A DNA stretch of 64,000 nt from Paracoccaceae bacterium (GCA_020832445.1 JAFIEO010000021.1:1-64000), one strand, 5' to 3'. Shown: positions 48,578 through 57,720, counted from the first letter of the stretch. Made by a program: numbers and translations. The notes: generated from the sequence alone by a model not told the origin.

Positions 48578-48606
48578 TTGCAACTTTTTTTGGCATTGCG
48601 CATAGT
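48578..48606 (+). promoter_or_regulatory. Candidate sigma-70 promoter of the ABC operon
   Basis: TTGCAA (48578-48583), a 17-base spacer and CATAGT (48601-48606) match four of six consensus bases at each element. No -24/-12 TGGCAC-N5-TTGCA pattern is found. Downstream, gcattgc-gaggag-gcaatgc (48614-48633) forms a hairpin in the leader. Confidence 0.4.
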
Positions 48607-48664
48607 GACTGTGCATTGCGAGGAGGCAATGCGCACCCTGACTTTCAGGCCAAGGGAGGGCCCC

Positions 48665-49984
48665 GTGAAAAAACTTATGTTTACAACCGCGCTTGCGCTG
48701 GTTTCCAGTGCTGCCGCGCAGGCGGATACTGTTGTCGTCGTGACATCGTTTCCCCAGGATCTGACCAATCCGTTCAAGGCCGCATTTGAAGCGGCGCACC
48801 CGGAACACACGCTTGAAGTGGTAAGCCGCAACACCAATGCGTCCGTGGCTTACTTGCAGGAAACCCGCAGTTCCAACACCACAGATCTGTTCTGGGCCTC
48901 GGCGCCCGATGCGTTTGAGGTGCTGAAATCCGAAGGGTTGCTGGCCAATGTCGGGATCAGTGTCGATGGTATCCCCGATGCAGTGGGCGGCTATCCGATC
49001 AATGACCCGGACGGGTATTATTACGGCTTTGCCGCGTCCGGCTACGGGATCATGTACAACACACGGTATGTGGCAGCAAATAATCTGCCCGTCGCGCAGG
49101 AATGGGATGACCTGATGCGCGCGGAATATAACGGGCATGTGGCGATGTCTTCGCCCTCGCGTTCGGGCACGACCCACCTGACCGTGGAAACCCTGCTGCA
49201 AGGTGATGGCTGGGAAGAAGGCTGGGCCAAGTGGAAATGGATCGCGGGAAACATGAACACGGTGACCGAACGCAGCTTTGGTGTGCCTGATGCTGTGAAT
49301 TCCGGATCTACCGGTTTCGGGATCGTGATTGATTTCTTTGGTCTTGCGTCAAACGCATCGGGTTTTCCGGTCGAACTGGTGTATCCAAGTCTGACCGCGA
49401 TTGTTCCGGCAAATATTGGCATCGTTGAAAACGCACCCAATGCGCAGGGTGCGCAGGATTTCGTGGAATTCGTGCTGTCCCCGGAAGGCCAGCAAGTGCT
49501 GTTGAATCCCGCAATCATGCGTCTGCCTGTGAACCCAGAGGTGTATGCAGACGTGCCTGAAGGGTTTCCGAACCCGTTTTCGGAAGATTTTGCGCCGGGG
49601 GCGATTGCCTTTGATGTCGATATATCGGGCGCGCGCTACAACCTTGTAAATTCGATGTTTGACGTGATGATCACCTACCGGCTGAATGATCTGCGCGCCG
49701 CGGTTGCGGCTGTTCAGGCCGCTGAAGCCGTGCATGCGGACAGCGACAATGCAGAAGCGCTGGAACTGATCGCAGAAGCCCGCGCATTGGTCGAAGCACT
49801 GCCCATCACCGAAGAGCAATCGCTGGACCCCGCTTTTGCCGGTGTATTCCAGATTTCGCGCAGAAGTGCGGACATCGCTGTTGTCGGCCGGCAGGCCGAA
49901 GTTGAACAGGCATGGGATGGTTTCACCGTCGCCAACTATGCGAAAGCCAAGGAACTGGCTGACCGCGCAGCGGCTATGCGCTGA
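48665..49984 (+). CDS. ABC transporter periplasmic binding protein (AfuA/Fbp superfamily)
   Basis: 439 residues from a GTG preceded by AGGGAGG. Signal peptide KKLMFTTALALVSSAAAQA. The fold is that usually named iron(III)-binding protein, but the paired Tyr residues that bind iron in FbpA are not evident at the matching place, which reads ERSFGVPDAVNSGS. SPSRSGTTHLTVETLL is shared with the regulatory binding protein at 44040. In this superfamily AfuA binds sugar phosphates. A phosphorylated organic ligand is inferred from this and the neighbours. The C-terminal 60 residues add a helical extension (EALELIAEARALVEALP). A stable hairpin follows the stop. Confidence 0.85.
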   Translation: MKKLMFTTALALVSSAAAQADTVVVVTSFPQDLTNPFKAAFEAAHPEHTLEVVSRNTNASVAYLQETRSSNTTDLFWASAPDAFEVLKSEGLLANVGISVDGIPDAVGGYPINDPDGYYYGFAASGYGIMYNTRYVAANNLPVAQEWDDLMRAEYNGHVAMSSPSRSGTTHLTVETLLQGDGWEEGWAKWKWIAGNMNTVTERSFGVPDAVNSGSTGFGIVIDFFGLASNASGFPVELVYPSLTAIVPANIGIVENAPNAQGAQDFVEFVLSPEGQQVLLNPAIMRLPVNPEVYADVPEGFPNPFSEDFAPGAIAFDVDISGARYNLVNSMFDVMITYRLNDLRAAVAAVQAAEAVHADSDNAEALELIAEARALVEALPITEEQSLDPAFAGVFQISRRSADIAVVGRQAEVEQAWDGFTVANYAKAKELADRAAAMR

Positions 49985-49990
49985 ACCTTC

Positions 49991-50016
49991 TGCCCGCCCT
50001 GAAATACGGGCGGGCA
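49991..50016 (+). other. Intercistronic hairpin
   Basis: tgcccgccc/gggcgggca, a perfect 9-bp stem with an 8-base loop and no T tract, lies between the binding-protein and permease genes. Such hairpins commonly protect the upstream message or attenuate read-through, so that binding protein exceeds permease. Confidence 0.6.
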
Positions 50017-50038
50017 TCACTAGCCCAGGGAAAAAATC

Positions 50039-51778
50039 ATGTCAGATATGCCACAACCGGCCCGCGGTGCCGGACGTTTCACGCTGTTCCCCCGCCTGTC
50101 CGGTGTCGCAATTACAGGTATCTTGATTGCGATCTTTCTGATGGCGTTTCTGGTCCTTCCGGTCATTCAGGTGATCTATGTTGCGTTTCTGGACGCACAG
50201 ACCGGGGCAATGACGCTTCAGAACTTCCGTGATTTCTTCAACACATCGCTGTTTCGCGAAAGTTTTGTGAACTCGTTCTATGTGTCGGCCATGTCGGTGG
50301 TGTTTGCGACAATTATCGCCTTGCCGCTGGCTTATATCACGACGCGTTTCAATTTTGCGGGCACTGCGATTATTCAATCGCTCGGGTTTATTCCGCTGAT
50401 CATGCCGCCTTTCGTCGGTGCTGTCGCGATGAGTCTGCTTTTCGGGCGCAACGGAACAGTCAACTTGTTGCTGGATCAGTATTTCGGCTTCAAGGTGCCC
50501 TTCATGGAAGGGTTGAATGGCGTGATATTCGTGCAGTCGATCCACTATTTTCCATTCATTCTGATCAACCTGTCAGCGTCACTTCGCAATATCGACCGGT
50601 CCATGGAAGAAGCTGCGCAGAACCTTGGGTCATCGGGTATGCGCATGTTCCGGCGCATCGTGTTTCCATTGGCCATGCCCGGCTATCTGGCCGGTGCCGC
50701 TTTGGTGTTCATCAAGGTGTTTGACGATCTGGGAACGCCGTTGTTGTTGAACGTCAACACGATGCTGGCCCCGCAGGCTTACTTACGCATCACGGGCGTC
50801 GGCATCAATGATCCGATGGGTTATGTGATATCCTTCATTTTGGTCGCCTTCTCGATCTTTGCGCTTTGGACATCTTTTCTGTTCATGCGCGGCAAGGATT
50901 ACGCGACCGTGCAAAAGGGCGGGGGCGGGCTGTCAAAGCGTGATCTTGCCCCGCGCGAGAAACTGGTCGCATGGGCCGTTATCCTGTTCATTCTGGCGCT
51001 GGTTCTGGCCCCGCATTTCGGTCTGATGCTGCTGGCATTTGGCACGATATGGTCATTTTCACCACTTCCCGACGGGTTCACGTTGCAGCATTTCGGAACT
51101 GTTTTCACGCAGTCATCGCAATATATCTGGAACACGATCCTTTATGCGGGGTCGGCGGCCATTATCGATGTCATCCTTGGCGTCGCCATCGCCTATATCG
51201 TGCTGCGCACCGGGCTGATCGGGCGCAAGTGGCTTGACTATATGGCCACGGCAGCGCTTGCGGTGCCCGGTGTGGTTCTGGGTATCGGGTATCTGCGCAT
51301 GTTCCATGGGGTTCAGTTGCCCTTCGGACTTGGCCAGATGTCAAGTTTCTGGGGGCTGATCATTGTGGCACTGGCGGTGCGGCGCCTGCCATATGCGCTG
51401 CGGGCGTGCATGGCTGCCCTGCAACAGGTTGCCCTGTCGCTGGAAGAAGCCGCCGAAAGCCTTGGCGCGAATAAATCCAGCACTGTGCGGCGCATCGTGG
51501 TGCCGCTGATGACGGGGGGGATTCTTGCCGGGTTTGTCACCAGTTTTGCGACTGCGGCTGTGGAATTGTCTGCAACGATCATGCTGGTGGGCAGGGCATC
51601 TGACGCGCCGCTCGCCTATGGGATCTACCTGTATATGCAATCACCCGCGGGGCGCGGGGCAGGTGCGGCACTTGGCATTCTGGCCGTCGTTATTGTGGCG
51701 CTGGGCACCTACCTGTCGCAGCGCATCATCGAAAAAGACCGAAACCGCCGGGCTTCTGCCCCGGGCGCAGAGCAATAA
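50039..51778 (+). CDS. ABC transporter permease, fused double domain (AfuB/FbpB type)
   Basis: 579 residues with about twelve membrane helices in two homologous halves, so one gene supplies both permease domains. Each half carries an EAA loop that contacts the ATPase: EEAAQNLGSSGMRMFRRIVF near residue 200 and EEAAESLGANKSSTVRRIVV near residue 475. A cytoplasmic linker (KGGGGLSKRDLAPREKL) separates them. This is the usual form in the Fbp/Afu/PhnS group. The ATPase gene starts 11 bp downstream. Confidence 0.9.
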   Translation: MSDMPQPARGAGRFTLFPRLSGVAITGILIAIFLMAFLVLPVIQVIYVAFLDAQTGAMTLQNFRDFFNTSLFRESFVNSFYVSAMSVVFATIIALPLAYITTRFNFAGTAIIQSLGFIPLIMPPFVGAVAMSLLFGRNGTVNLLLDQYFGFKVPFMEGLNGVIFVQSIHYFPFILINLSASLRNIDRSMEEAAQNLGSSGMRMFRRIVFPLAMPGYLAGAALVFIKVFDDLGTPLLLNVNTMLAPQAYLRITGVGINDPMGYVISFILVAFSIFALWTSFLFMRGKDYATVQKGGGGLSKRDLAPREKLVAWAVILFILALVLAPHFGLMLLAFGTIWSFSPLPDGFTLQHFGTVFTQSSQYIWNTILYAGSAAIIDVILGVAIAYIVLRTGLIGRKWLDYMATAALAVPGVVLGIGYLRMFHGVQLPFGLGQMSSFWGLIIVALAVRRLPYALRACMAALQQVALSLEEAAESLGANKSSTVRRIVVPLMTGGILAGFVTSFATAAVELSATIMLVGRASDAPLAYGIYLYMQSPAGRGAGAALGILAVVIVALGTYLSQRIIEKDRNRRASAPGAEQ

Positions 51779-51789
51779 GGAAAAACGCC

Positions 51790-52827
51790 ATGAAAAAAGC
51801 TGGCATCCGCATTGAGAACCTTCACCTGTCCTTTGGCGATACAACCGTTCTGGCCGGGATAGATATGGAGATCCACCCCGGTGAATTCTTTGCCTTTCTT
51901 GGGCCGTCGGGTTCAGGGAAATCCACGCTTCTGCGCGCCATTGCAGGGTTCGGGCCGCGCCCGAAGGGGCGTATCCTGATAGATGGAAAGGATATTGCAG
52001 ATCTGCCACCGTGGAAGCGCAACGTTGGCATGGTGTTCCAATCCTATGCGCTGTGGCCGCATATGACCGTGCGCCAGAACGTAGCGTTCGGGCTGGAAGA
52101 ACGCCGCATGCCGCGCGCCCAGATTGGCCCGAAGGTCGAGGCCGCGCTGGAGTTGGTGGGATTGTTGCATCTGGCTGAACGCATGCCGTCGCAATTGTCT
52201 GGCGGGCAGCAACAACGGGTTGCGCTTGCTAGAACCGTGGCAATCGAGCCGCAGGTGTTGCTGCTGGATGAACCCTTGTCGAACCTTGATGCGGCCTTGC
52301 GCGTCCAGATGCGGCGCGAACTTTTGTCACTTCAGCGCAAACTGGGTCTGACAACAATTTTCGTGACGCATGACCAGGAAGAAGCAAACACCACATCAGA
52401 CCGTATGGCGGTGCTGGATGGGGGGGTTATTCAACAGATCGGCACCCCACAAGAACTTTACGATACGCCGGTCAACGGCTTTGTCGCGGGGTTCTTGGGA
52501 ACCGCGAATGTGCTGTCGGGGCATATGAATGACGGGTGCTTCGTGACCAAAGGTGGCAACCGGCTGGCCGTTGACAACTACAGGGACAGCGCGCGCCGTA
52601 TCGTGCTGCGCCCGCAAAGTGTTTCCCTGACCGAAGAAAAGCTTGGGTCCATAGCTGGGAAAGTCACCCACCGCGAGTTTCTGGGCAGCCAGATCCGCTA
52701 TCTTGTAGGAACCGCAGATGGCGAGATTATCGTGGATACCTTGCATCATGCGGGGCAGTCCGGGCATGCGATTGGTGCTGATGTCATGCTGATGATCGAC
52801 AGCCAAAGCGCGTCATTGCTGGACTGA
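51790..52827 (+). CDS. ABC transporter ATP-binding protein
   Basis: 345 residues that power the adjacent permease. Walker A GPSGSGKSTLLR near residue 38, Q-loop VFQSYALWPHM near residue 82, signature LSGGQQQRVALART near residue 138, Walker B VLLLDEPLSNLDAALR, and H-loop VTHDQEEA near residue 195. The C-terminal 110 residues form a TOBE-like domain as in FbpC, PotA and MalK, which may be regulatory. It lies in operon with permease and binding protein, and the phosphatase gene follows after 2 bp. Confidence 0.92.
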   Translation: MKKAGIRIENLHLSFGDTTVLAGIDMEIHPGEFFAFLGPSGSGKSTLLRAIAGFGPRPKGRILIDGKDIADLPPWKRNVGMVFQSYALWPHMTVRQNVAFGLEERRMPRAQIGPKVEAALELVGLLHLAERMPSQLSGGQQQRVALARTVAIEPQVLLLDEPLSNLDAALRVQMRRELLSLQRKLGLTTIFVTHDQEEANTTSDRMAVLDGGVIQQIGTPQELYDTPVNGFVAGFLGTANVLSGHMNDGCFVTKGGNRLAVDNYRDSARRIVLRPQSVSLTEEKLGSIAGKVTHREFLGSQIRYLVGTADGEIIVDTLHHAGQSGHAIGADVMLMIDSQSASLLD

Positions 52828-52829
52828 AC

Positions 52830-53393
52830 ATGGCAGCGCTTTGGTTCATAAGGCATTTCCGGACCCCGTGGAATGCAGAGGGTCGCTTGCAGGGCCGGCG
52901 TGATATTGCGCTGGATGAGCCGCTGTGCAGCGGTGATCAGGCCGCGCTTGCGCATAATCTGTCGGCGCTTGACGGAATGGTGTTCGCCGAAGTCTGGACA
53001 TCGCCCCTGAAACGGGCGCGACAGACCGCAGCGCTTCATGGTCATCACACCGCCCTGTCGCAAGAGGCGCTGCTGGAACTTGATTTCGGCCCGTGGGAAG
53101 GGCGCACATGGACAGAGCTTCACGCCGCCCACCCGGATCATTGGAAAACCTCGCCCGGCAAGCTGCCGCTGGGCGAGCCGTTTGATGCGTTCGAACAGCG
53201 CGTAAGTGCAACGCTGAACGCTGTCTGGAACCGGTCCGGCCCACCGGTTCTGGCGTTTGGTCACGGGGCTTGGGCAAATTGCGCACAGGCCGTCATGGCA
53301 GGTGCAGCGGCGTCCAGAATGAATGAATGGAATACCAGCAATGGCGCGCTTGTTGTGCTGCGCCCCGCGTCAATCAGAAAGGCCCTTCCATGA
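52830..53393 (+). CDS. Histidine phosphatase (phosphoglycerate mutase-like) family protein
   Basis: 187 residues of the branch-1 histidine phosphatase superfamily. FIRHFRTPWN near residue 6 contains the catalytic Arg-His; the usual Gly after RH is Phe here. TSPLKRARQTA near residue 57, ELDFGPWEGRTW near residue 88 and FGHGAWANC near residue 147 supply the remaining Arg, Glu and second His. It removes phosphate from small molecules or acts as a mutase. It begins 2 bp after the ATPase gene and overlaps gph by 4 bases, so it is part of the transport operon and probably acts on the imported compound. Confidence 0.85.
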   Translation: MAALWFIRHFRTPWNAEGRLQGRRDIALDEPLCSGDQAALAHNLSALDGMVFAEVWTSPLKRARQTAALHGHHTALSQEALLELDFGPWEGRTWTELHAAHPDHWKTSPGKLPLGEPFDAFEQRVSATLNAVWNRSGPPVLAFGHGAWANCAQAVMAGAAASRMNEWNTSNGALVVLRPASIRKALP

Positions 53394-54094
53394 CAGCAAT
53401 CGTATTTGACCTTGACGGCACACTGATTGACAGCGTTCCTGACATCCACAATGCAGCGGTGCGGATGCTTGCAGACGAAGGGCGTGCCCCGCTGGATATG
53501 GCCAAGATACGCAGTTTCATCGGCAATGGCGTGCCCGCTCTTATCTCGAAGATCATGAATGAAATCGATGAGAACCCCGAAGATCATGCGCGCCATGCCA
53601 TTCTGGAGCAGTGCTTTATGCGGCATTATATGGCCGCGCCCGCGGTGCTGGGCCGTCCATTCGACAATGTGCAAAACGCATTGGAAGCGCTGACGGGAAC
53701 GGGTTTCAAACTTGCAGTTTGCACAAACAAGCCAGAGGGAATTGCCAGACAGATACTTCAGGATCTTGGTATCGACTCATATTTCAAAACTGTGATCGGG
53801 GGCGATAGCCTGTCTGTGCGAAAGCCCGACCCGGCGCCGTTACAGGCGGCAATCAATCAAGCGGGTGCCAAAACGGCAATCTATGTGGGCGACAGCGAAG
53901 TTGATAGTGAAACTGCCTTGGCCGCAAATGTGCCGTTTGTTCTGTTTACGCAAGGGTATCGAAAGGGTCCGATAAGCGAAATCCACCATGAAGCCGCATT
54001 CCCGGATTTCACGCAGTTGCAAGGTATCATCCAGACGCTGCGGGATAATGTGTCCGGCCACCGCGATGACAGCACACTTCCCCGCAGAAGTTAG
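53390..54094 (+). CDS. HAD phosphatase, phosphoglycolate phosphatase (Gph) like
   Basis: 234 residues. Motif I FDLDGTLIDSVPDI at residue 5 with both catalytic Asp, motif II VCTNKPEG near residue 110, motif III Lys in VRKPDPAPLQAAI near residue 145, and motif IV YVGDSEVDSETA near residue 168. An alpha-helical cap lies between motifs I and II, as in 2-phosphoglycolate phosphatase. The ATG overlaps the upstream phosphatase stop (ATGA). Gph is the closest named family, which fits a locus handling a C2 or C3 phosphate, but HAD specificity is hard to read from sequence. Confidence 0.85.
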   Translation: MTAIVFDLDGTLIDSVPDIHNAAVRMLADEGRAPLDMAKIRSFIGNGVPALISKIMNEIDENPEDHARHAILEQCFMRHYMAAPAVLGRPFDNVQNALEALTGTGFKLAVCTNKPEGIARQILQDLGIDSYFKTVIGGDSLSVRKPDPAPLQAAINQAGAKTAIYVGDSEVDSETALAANVPFVLFTQGYRKGPISEIHHEAAFPDFTQLQGIIQTLRDNVSGHRDDSTLPRRS

Positions 54095-54275
54095 GGAACA
54101 AAGTTGCAGGTGCAACCGGCCTGCTGTTATGTGGGTATGCCGTCCCTGAGGCATACTGGCCGTGTGCCCTGTAATCTGGAGAGAGCAATTGCCAAGCTGG
54201 ATCGAATCCCTTTAAGACCTGCACGCCCATTACGGACAACCCGCAGAGGCATCGCAGATCAAGGTCACGCAGTTC

Positions 54276-54797
54276 ATGACACCGGCCTACCGTGCCCATA
54301 TCGGATGTGCCCGTTTTTGCGTGCTGGCAACAATCGGGCCGGAAGGCACAGATTGCAGTCCCCGCGGTGATGAAGGGCCGGTTGTCACCATTCACGATGA
54401 TCGCACCCTTCTGCTGCCGGACTGGAAAGGCAATGAACGGATTGATTCACTTCGCAATATTGTCCGCGACGATCGTGTCAGTCTGTTGTTTCTGATTGCG
54501 GGGTCCAATGTTGCGATGCGGGTGAATGGCAGGGCGAAGGTGACAGCCGATCCTGAAATTGCGCAAAGGTTTGAACGTCAGGCAAGGTCGCCCCGCTCGG
54601 TTATCGTGATCCGGATTGAACAGGTGTATTCACAATGCGCCCGCGCGCTTATCCGATCCGGGCTTTGGACGGACCACCACGACACGACATCCCTGCCAAC
54701 CGTCGGGGATATGCTGAACGAGATCACATCAGGCGAGTTTGACGGCGCACGCTATGATGCTGAATGGCCGGATCGCGCTGCCCGCACCATGTGGTAG
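54276..54797 (+). CDS. PPOX-type FMN flavoprotein, N-terminus interrupted by a stop
   Basis: Pyridoxamine 5'-phosphate oxidase-like split barrel: ARFCVLATIGPEGTDCSPRG at residue 12, LLPDWKGNERIDSLRNIV near residue 46, and RIEQVYSQCARALIRSGLW near residue 112, typical of the MSMEG_1061-like FMN family. From ATG 54276 it has 173 residues. Homologous-looking sequence continues upstream (DLHAHYGQPAEASQIKVTQF) and reaches TTG 54189 (PSWIESL) behind GGAGAGAG, but a TAA at 54213-54215 breaks that frame at codon 9. Either the gene is inactivated or translation restarts at 54276 without an obvious ribosome site. Confidence 0.7.
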   Translation: MTPAYRAHIGCARFCVLATIGPEGTDCSPRGDEGPVVTIHDDRTLLLPDWKGNERIDSLRNIVRDDRVSLLFLIAGSNVAMRVNGRAKVTADPEIAQRFERQARSPRSVIVIRIEQVYSQCARALIRSGLWTDHHDTTSLPTVGDMLNEITSGEFDGARYDAEWPDRAARTMW

Positions 54798-55300
54798 CGC
54801 CCTAACCACCAGATGGAACCCGCCTCAGGGCTGGGGCTGTTCACGCCTTTCGGAACGGTCAAGGTAAATGCACACACTTGAACGGCAAGGCGCTGTGCGA
54901 CATTCGACCTACCGGTGAAAACTGGTTCCGGGGCTTGAACCGGAACCGGGCAAAACGGCGAAGCCGGCGGTCTCACGACAATAAAATCCCAAAGCATATG
55001 TTGCACCTGCGCTTCGCGATTCCAAAACCAGCCCGCGCGCAAGCCCGAACTCAAGGTTTATAAAGCCCTAGTGGGAGTCAATAGGCCAACCACAGTCAGC
55101 CAATCTCAACATAAATCTGAAAACTGTAAGCGACTGAACTATAAACAGAATATTTCCCGTGTGGGATCGTTGGCGATACAGTCTGGTGATACACTGTCAC
55201 ACCATTTCAAGGGTTACACCGTATTTGCGTTCCCGTGACTGTTGTCTGTCGGGCGGGAACGCCCCGCGCCCTCGTCAGCGCGGGATCTCTTATAACCTCT
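54798..55300. other. Non-coding region, no gene recognised
   Basis: About 500 bp with no supported gene on either strand. ggttccgg (54924-54931) and ccggaacc (54940-54947) form a small hairpin. Composition becomes more AT-rich around 55070-55200. It borders decayed genes and is probably decayed sequence itself. Confidence 0.4.
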
Positions 55301-55999
55301 TCAACTCGGTTCGAGTTTCTCTTGGTCTGCGACCATTCTGCCCTGATCTCGGGCGTCCTCTGCTTTGGCATCAGGATCTGGTGCAGGGGGTGTGACAGCC
55401 AAACGGTCCAGGTAAGACTGAAGGACTTCACCTGTCAGCACCCCCGTTTCAAGCAGGCAAACAAGGTCCTTTTCGTAATCCGCCCGACGCGAGGCACTTG
55501 GAACCCGCGACATTGCTGCCGCACCACCAGTGCCATGGATCGTCAGCAAATGCGGAATAGCCCGACCAGTTATGTATCCTGCAATCGCATGTCCACATTC
55601 ATGAACGGCAATCTGCCAATGCAGTGATTTATCGATGAATGGGCGGCGGTTGCGGATTGCCTTCTGCAGATCATCAACCACCATTTCTAGCTTGTTCTGC
55701 CGTGCGATCGCACGGGCATCGCGTACAGTGGCGGCAACTTCGGCGCCGGTCATTCCCGTCGCTGCCAGAGCTGCCTTACTCAGATCGACCCCCTCAAGAT
55801 CCCTGTGCAAATGCCAGCGCTATGCTTGCGGCATAATCTCTTGGGTGGGGTGGTCGATCGAGACCAACCGGTCGAACTGGCCCGGCCGGCGCAGGGCTGT
55901 GTCGGTTTTGTAAAGGTGATTTGTCGCAGCGACAACGACCACGCCTTCCAGCCCGTTGAACCCATCCAGGCAATCGAGAAAGCCGCCGATGACAAGGTC
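55301..55999 (-). pseudogene. Decayed AAA ATPase-M41 peptidase (FtsH-like) gene
   Basis: One minus frame reads LDGFNGLEGVVVVAATNHLY, ALRRPGQFDRLVSID (sensor 1 and arginine finger of an AAA domain), a TAG at 55820-55822, then LSKAALAATGMTGAEVAATV and VHECGHAIAGYITGRAIP with the M41 zinc motif HECGH. The Walker A and B half is missing, and the protease domain appears shortened after DYEKDLVCLL. A 169-residue piece from 55810 could be translated, but it lacks a complete domain. The 5' end stops at the junction with the GH42 remnant near 56000. Confidence 0.7.
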
Positions 56000-56013
56000 G
56001 GTCCAACTGCTGT

Positions 56014-56556
56014 ACGCTGATATCCGAGGCCTGCCCGGGCTATTTTGGTGATCATGGTCAGGTCGGCGTGACCCAGCCGAACAATGGGCTGGACGTATTT
56101 TTCGGCGCGACCGAAACGAATGTCGAATTCATGCCTGACATTGCCGACCGCGACACAATACTGCTGGACGGTAACATTCTGCCCTGTGGCGGCTTCCGGC
56201 AGGTTTATGCGCCGAGAACCGGGCGGGCGCTTGGCACATTTGCAGATGGCGGGTGTGCGGTCATTGACAATGCGTCCGGCAAGGGCCGGACCCTGCTTGT
56301 TGGCGCTGGTGTCTGGACTGGGCGGGTGTTGCGCCGCGCGTGGAGACGGGGCAACCCGCATCTGGTCGCGCGCCTGCACGACGGCGAAGGGAAGCAGTTT
56401 CTGTGGATCGTGAACCCCGACCGCAGCGCGCAATCGGGACGACTGAAGGTTGACGGTGCCGATGTGCAGGGCCGCGCCCTGTGAGGGGAACTGACCAGCG
56501 CCAATCGCCTTGTGGTCCCGGGGCGTGACGCCATAGTGCTGGAGCTGAGTAGTTAA
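56014..56556 (+). pseudogene. Decayed GH42-type beta-galactosidase C-terminus
   Basis: The plus frame reads LISEACPGYFGDHGQVGV, TQPNNGLDVFFGATETNVEF, ALGTFADGGCAVIDNASGKG and LHDGEGKQFLWIVNPDRSAQ, resembling the trimerisation and C-terminal domains of GH42 beta-galactosidases. A TGA at 56482-56484 stands where Trp would be expected, and the frame goes on as GELTSANRLVVPGRDAIVLE to TAA at 56556. The catalytic barrel is absent, and sequence around GVWTGRVLRRAWRRG looks deleted. Confidence 0.6.
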
Positions 56557-57066
56557 AGCATATGCACAGCCACAACTGTCACATTGATCCCGTCTGTATC
56601 AGCGCGTTCAGAATCAACGGGTTTTCTTCACAAAAGTAGTCACGACCAAGCGAATTGTTGCAGTAACGATCGCGGCAACCCAAGATCGTGCGTCGTCCAT
56701 CGGGCGTGAACCGATGGGTGCTCTTTCCGAACGCATCAATGTACGGCTCGACAGAGGACGCAGCTTTTCAACGCGCTTGCAGATGAGTTGGAAACCTTGT
56801 CAAAGACAGATGTGTGTTGATTGTCATCCAGATCTGACCCGCATCACTCTGGCACATTGCGATGCCGTCGGAAGCGGGAGTTGTCGACCCCATCCGCTCT
56901 CAATGACAATTTTGGCAGTTGCCGGGTCAGGTCTTTGTGACAAGCAGCATCTAAGCGGCCACAATCAGGACGCGGGAACAAGCCTTGAAGTGTGCTTTGC
57001 CCTGTCAATGATATCCGGCGCAGGGGCTTGAAGCCTGCGGCCATACAGGCACAGGCCGCGCTATAT
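56557..57066. other. Non-coding region, no gene recognised
   Basis: About 510 bp between the GH42 remnant and the cupin gene. A 105-codon plus frame at 56714-57031 is rich in Cys, Arg and Ser and shows no family features, so I do not call it. The region is probably more decayed sequence. Confidence 0.4.
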
Positions 57067-57720
57067 TCATGTCAGGCCTGCGCCTGCGGGAACATCTTTT
57101 GTGGACAGATAGGCAGGCAGGCCTGCCACACTATTCGAATAATCGCTGCGAAACGGGACATATTCTGCGGCTGACCTGTTCCAAATTTGGCGCTGAAGGC
57201 GGCCTATATCCGCGCCATAAATATGAAGGCTGACTGCCATATCCCCCTGTGCGCATTCGACCTGATGGAAGGCACCAGGTGCCGCATCTGCCATGGTTAC
57301 TTCGCCAGGCTTGCGCAGGCGTGACAGTATCTCGACAGGGGCCGCAGACAGGTCATCAGGTACCTTATACAGATATTCGCGTTCGACCCCTTCCAGACAT
57401 GAGAAAACACACCAACACCGGTGGTTATGGGCGATGGCCGCTTGCTGGGCCATGAATATGTCAAGAACGATGCAAAGATCCGCAGCCTCGGACAGGTATA
57501 GCAGGTATGACGCGTAGGGCGCGTCTTTTTGAAGTTGCAGAAACCGCGGATCCGGCATCTTCCAGTCGGCGACGAAAGCGCGCGTCAGATCGGCAACCCT
57601 TGCTTGCGTGTCATCATGATCAACAGCCATGGTGCAGGCCCTTGCAAAATTGATGAATCGCGTATCACCAGCAGCCACTGCCGGGGAAGAGATGCCCTCG
57701 TGAATGAAGGTTTTGTTCAT
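57067..57720 (-). CDS. Cupin protein related to cysteine dioxygenase
   Basis: 217 residues from ATG 57720 (MNKTFIHEGISS), preceded by GGAGACAGGA. The core IAHNHRCWCVFSCLEGVERE near residue 95 and HQVECAQGDMAVSLHIYGAD near residue 148 provides His residues suited to the 3-His iron site of thiol dioxygenases, with the N-terminal half helical. Related proteins oxidise cysteine or other thiols, or have no known substrate. The gene stands alone at the edge of the decayed region. An in-frame ATG at 57756 adds 12 residues and is less likely. Confidence 0.72.
   Translation of the reverse strand: MNKTFIHEGISSPAVAAGDTRFINFARACTMAVDHDDTQARVADLTRAFVADWKMPDPRFLQLQKDAPYASYLLYLSEAADLCIVLDIFMAQQAAIAHNHRCWCVFSCLEGVEREYLYKVPDDLSAAPVEILSRLRKPGEVTMADAAPGAFHQVECAQGDMAVSLHIYGADIGRLQRQIWNRSAAEYVPFRSDYSNSVAGLPAYLSTKDVPAGAGLT

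Noticed and set aside
48590-48620. Sigma-54 promoter before the ABC operon (TGGCAT start)
   Set aside because: TGGCA is present, but no TTGC follows at the required distance, and the linked regulator lacks GAFTGA.
48665-52827. Naming the transporter as a ferric-iron importer
   Set aside because: The superfamily is often named so, but the iron-binding Tyr pair is not evident, and the regulatory and phosphatase neighbours point to a phosphorylated organic ligand.
54878-55063. 61-codon plus frame after the PPOX gene
   Set aside because: Very basic, contains a hairpin, and shows no family features or ribosome site.
56714-57031. 105-codon plus frame after the GH42 remnant
   Set aside because: Cys/Arg/Ser-rich, no ribosome site and no recognisable domain; likely chance.
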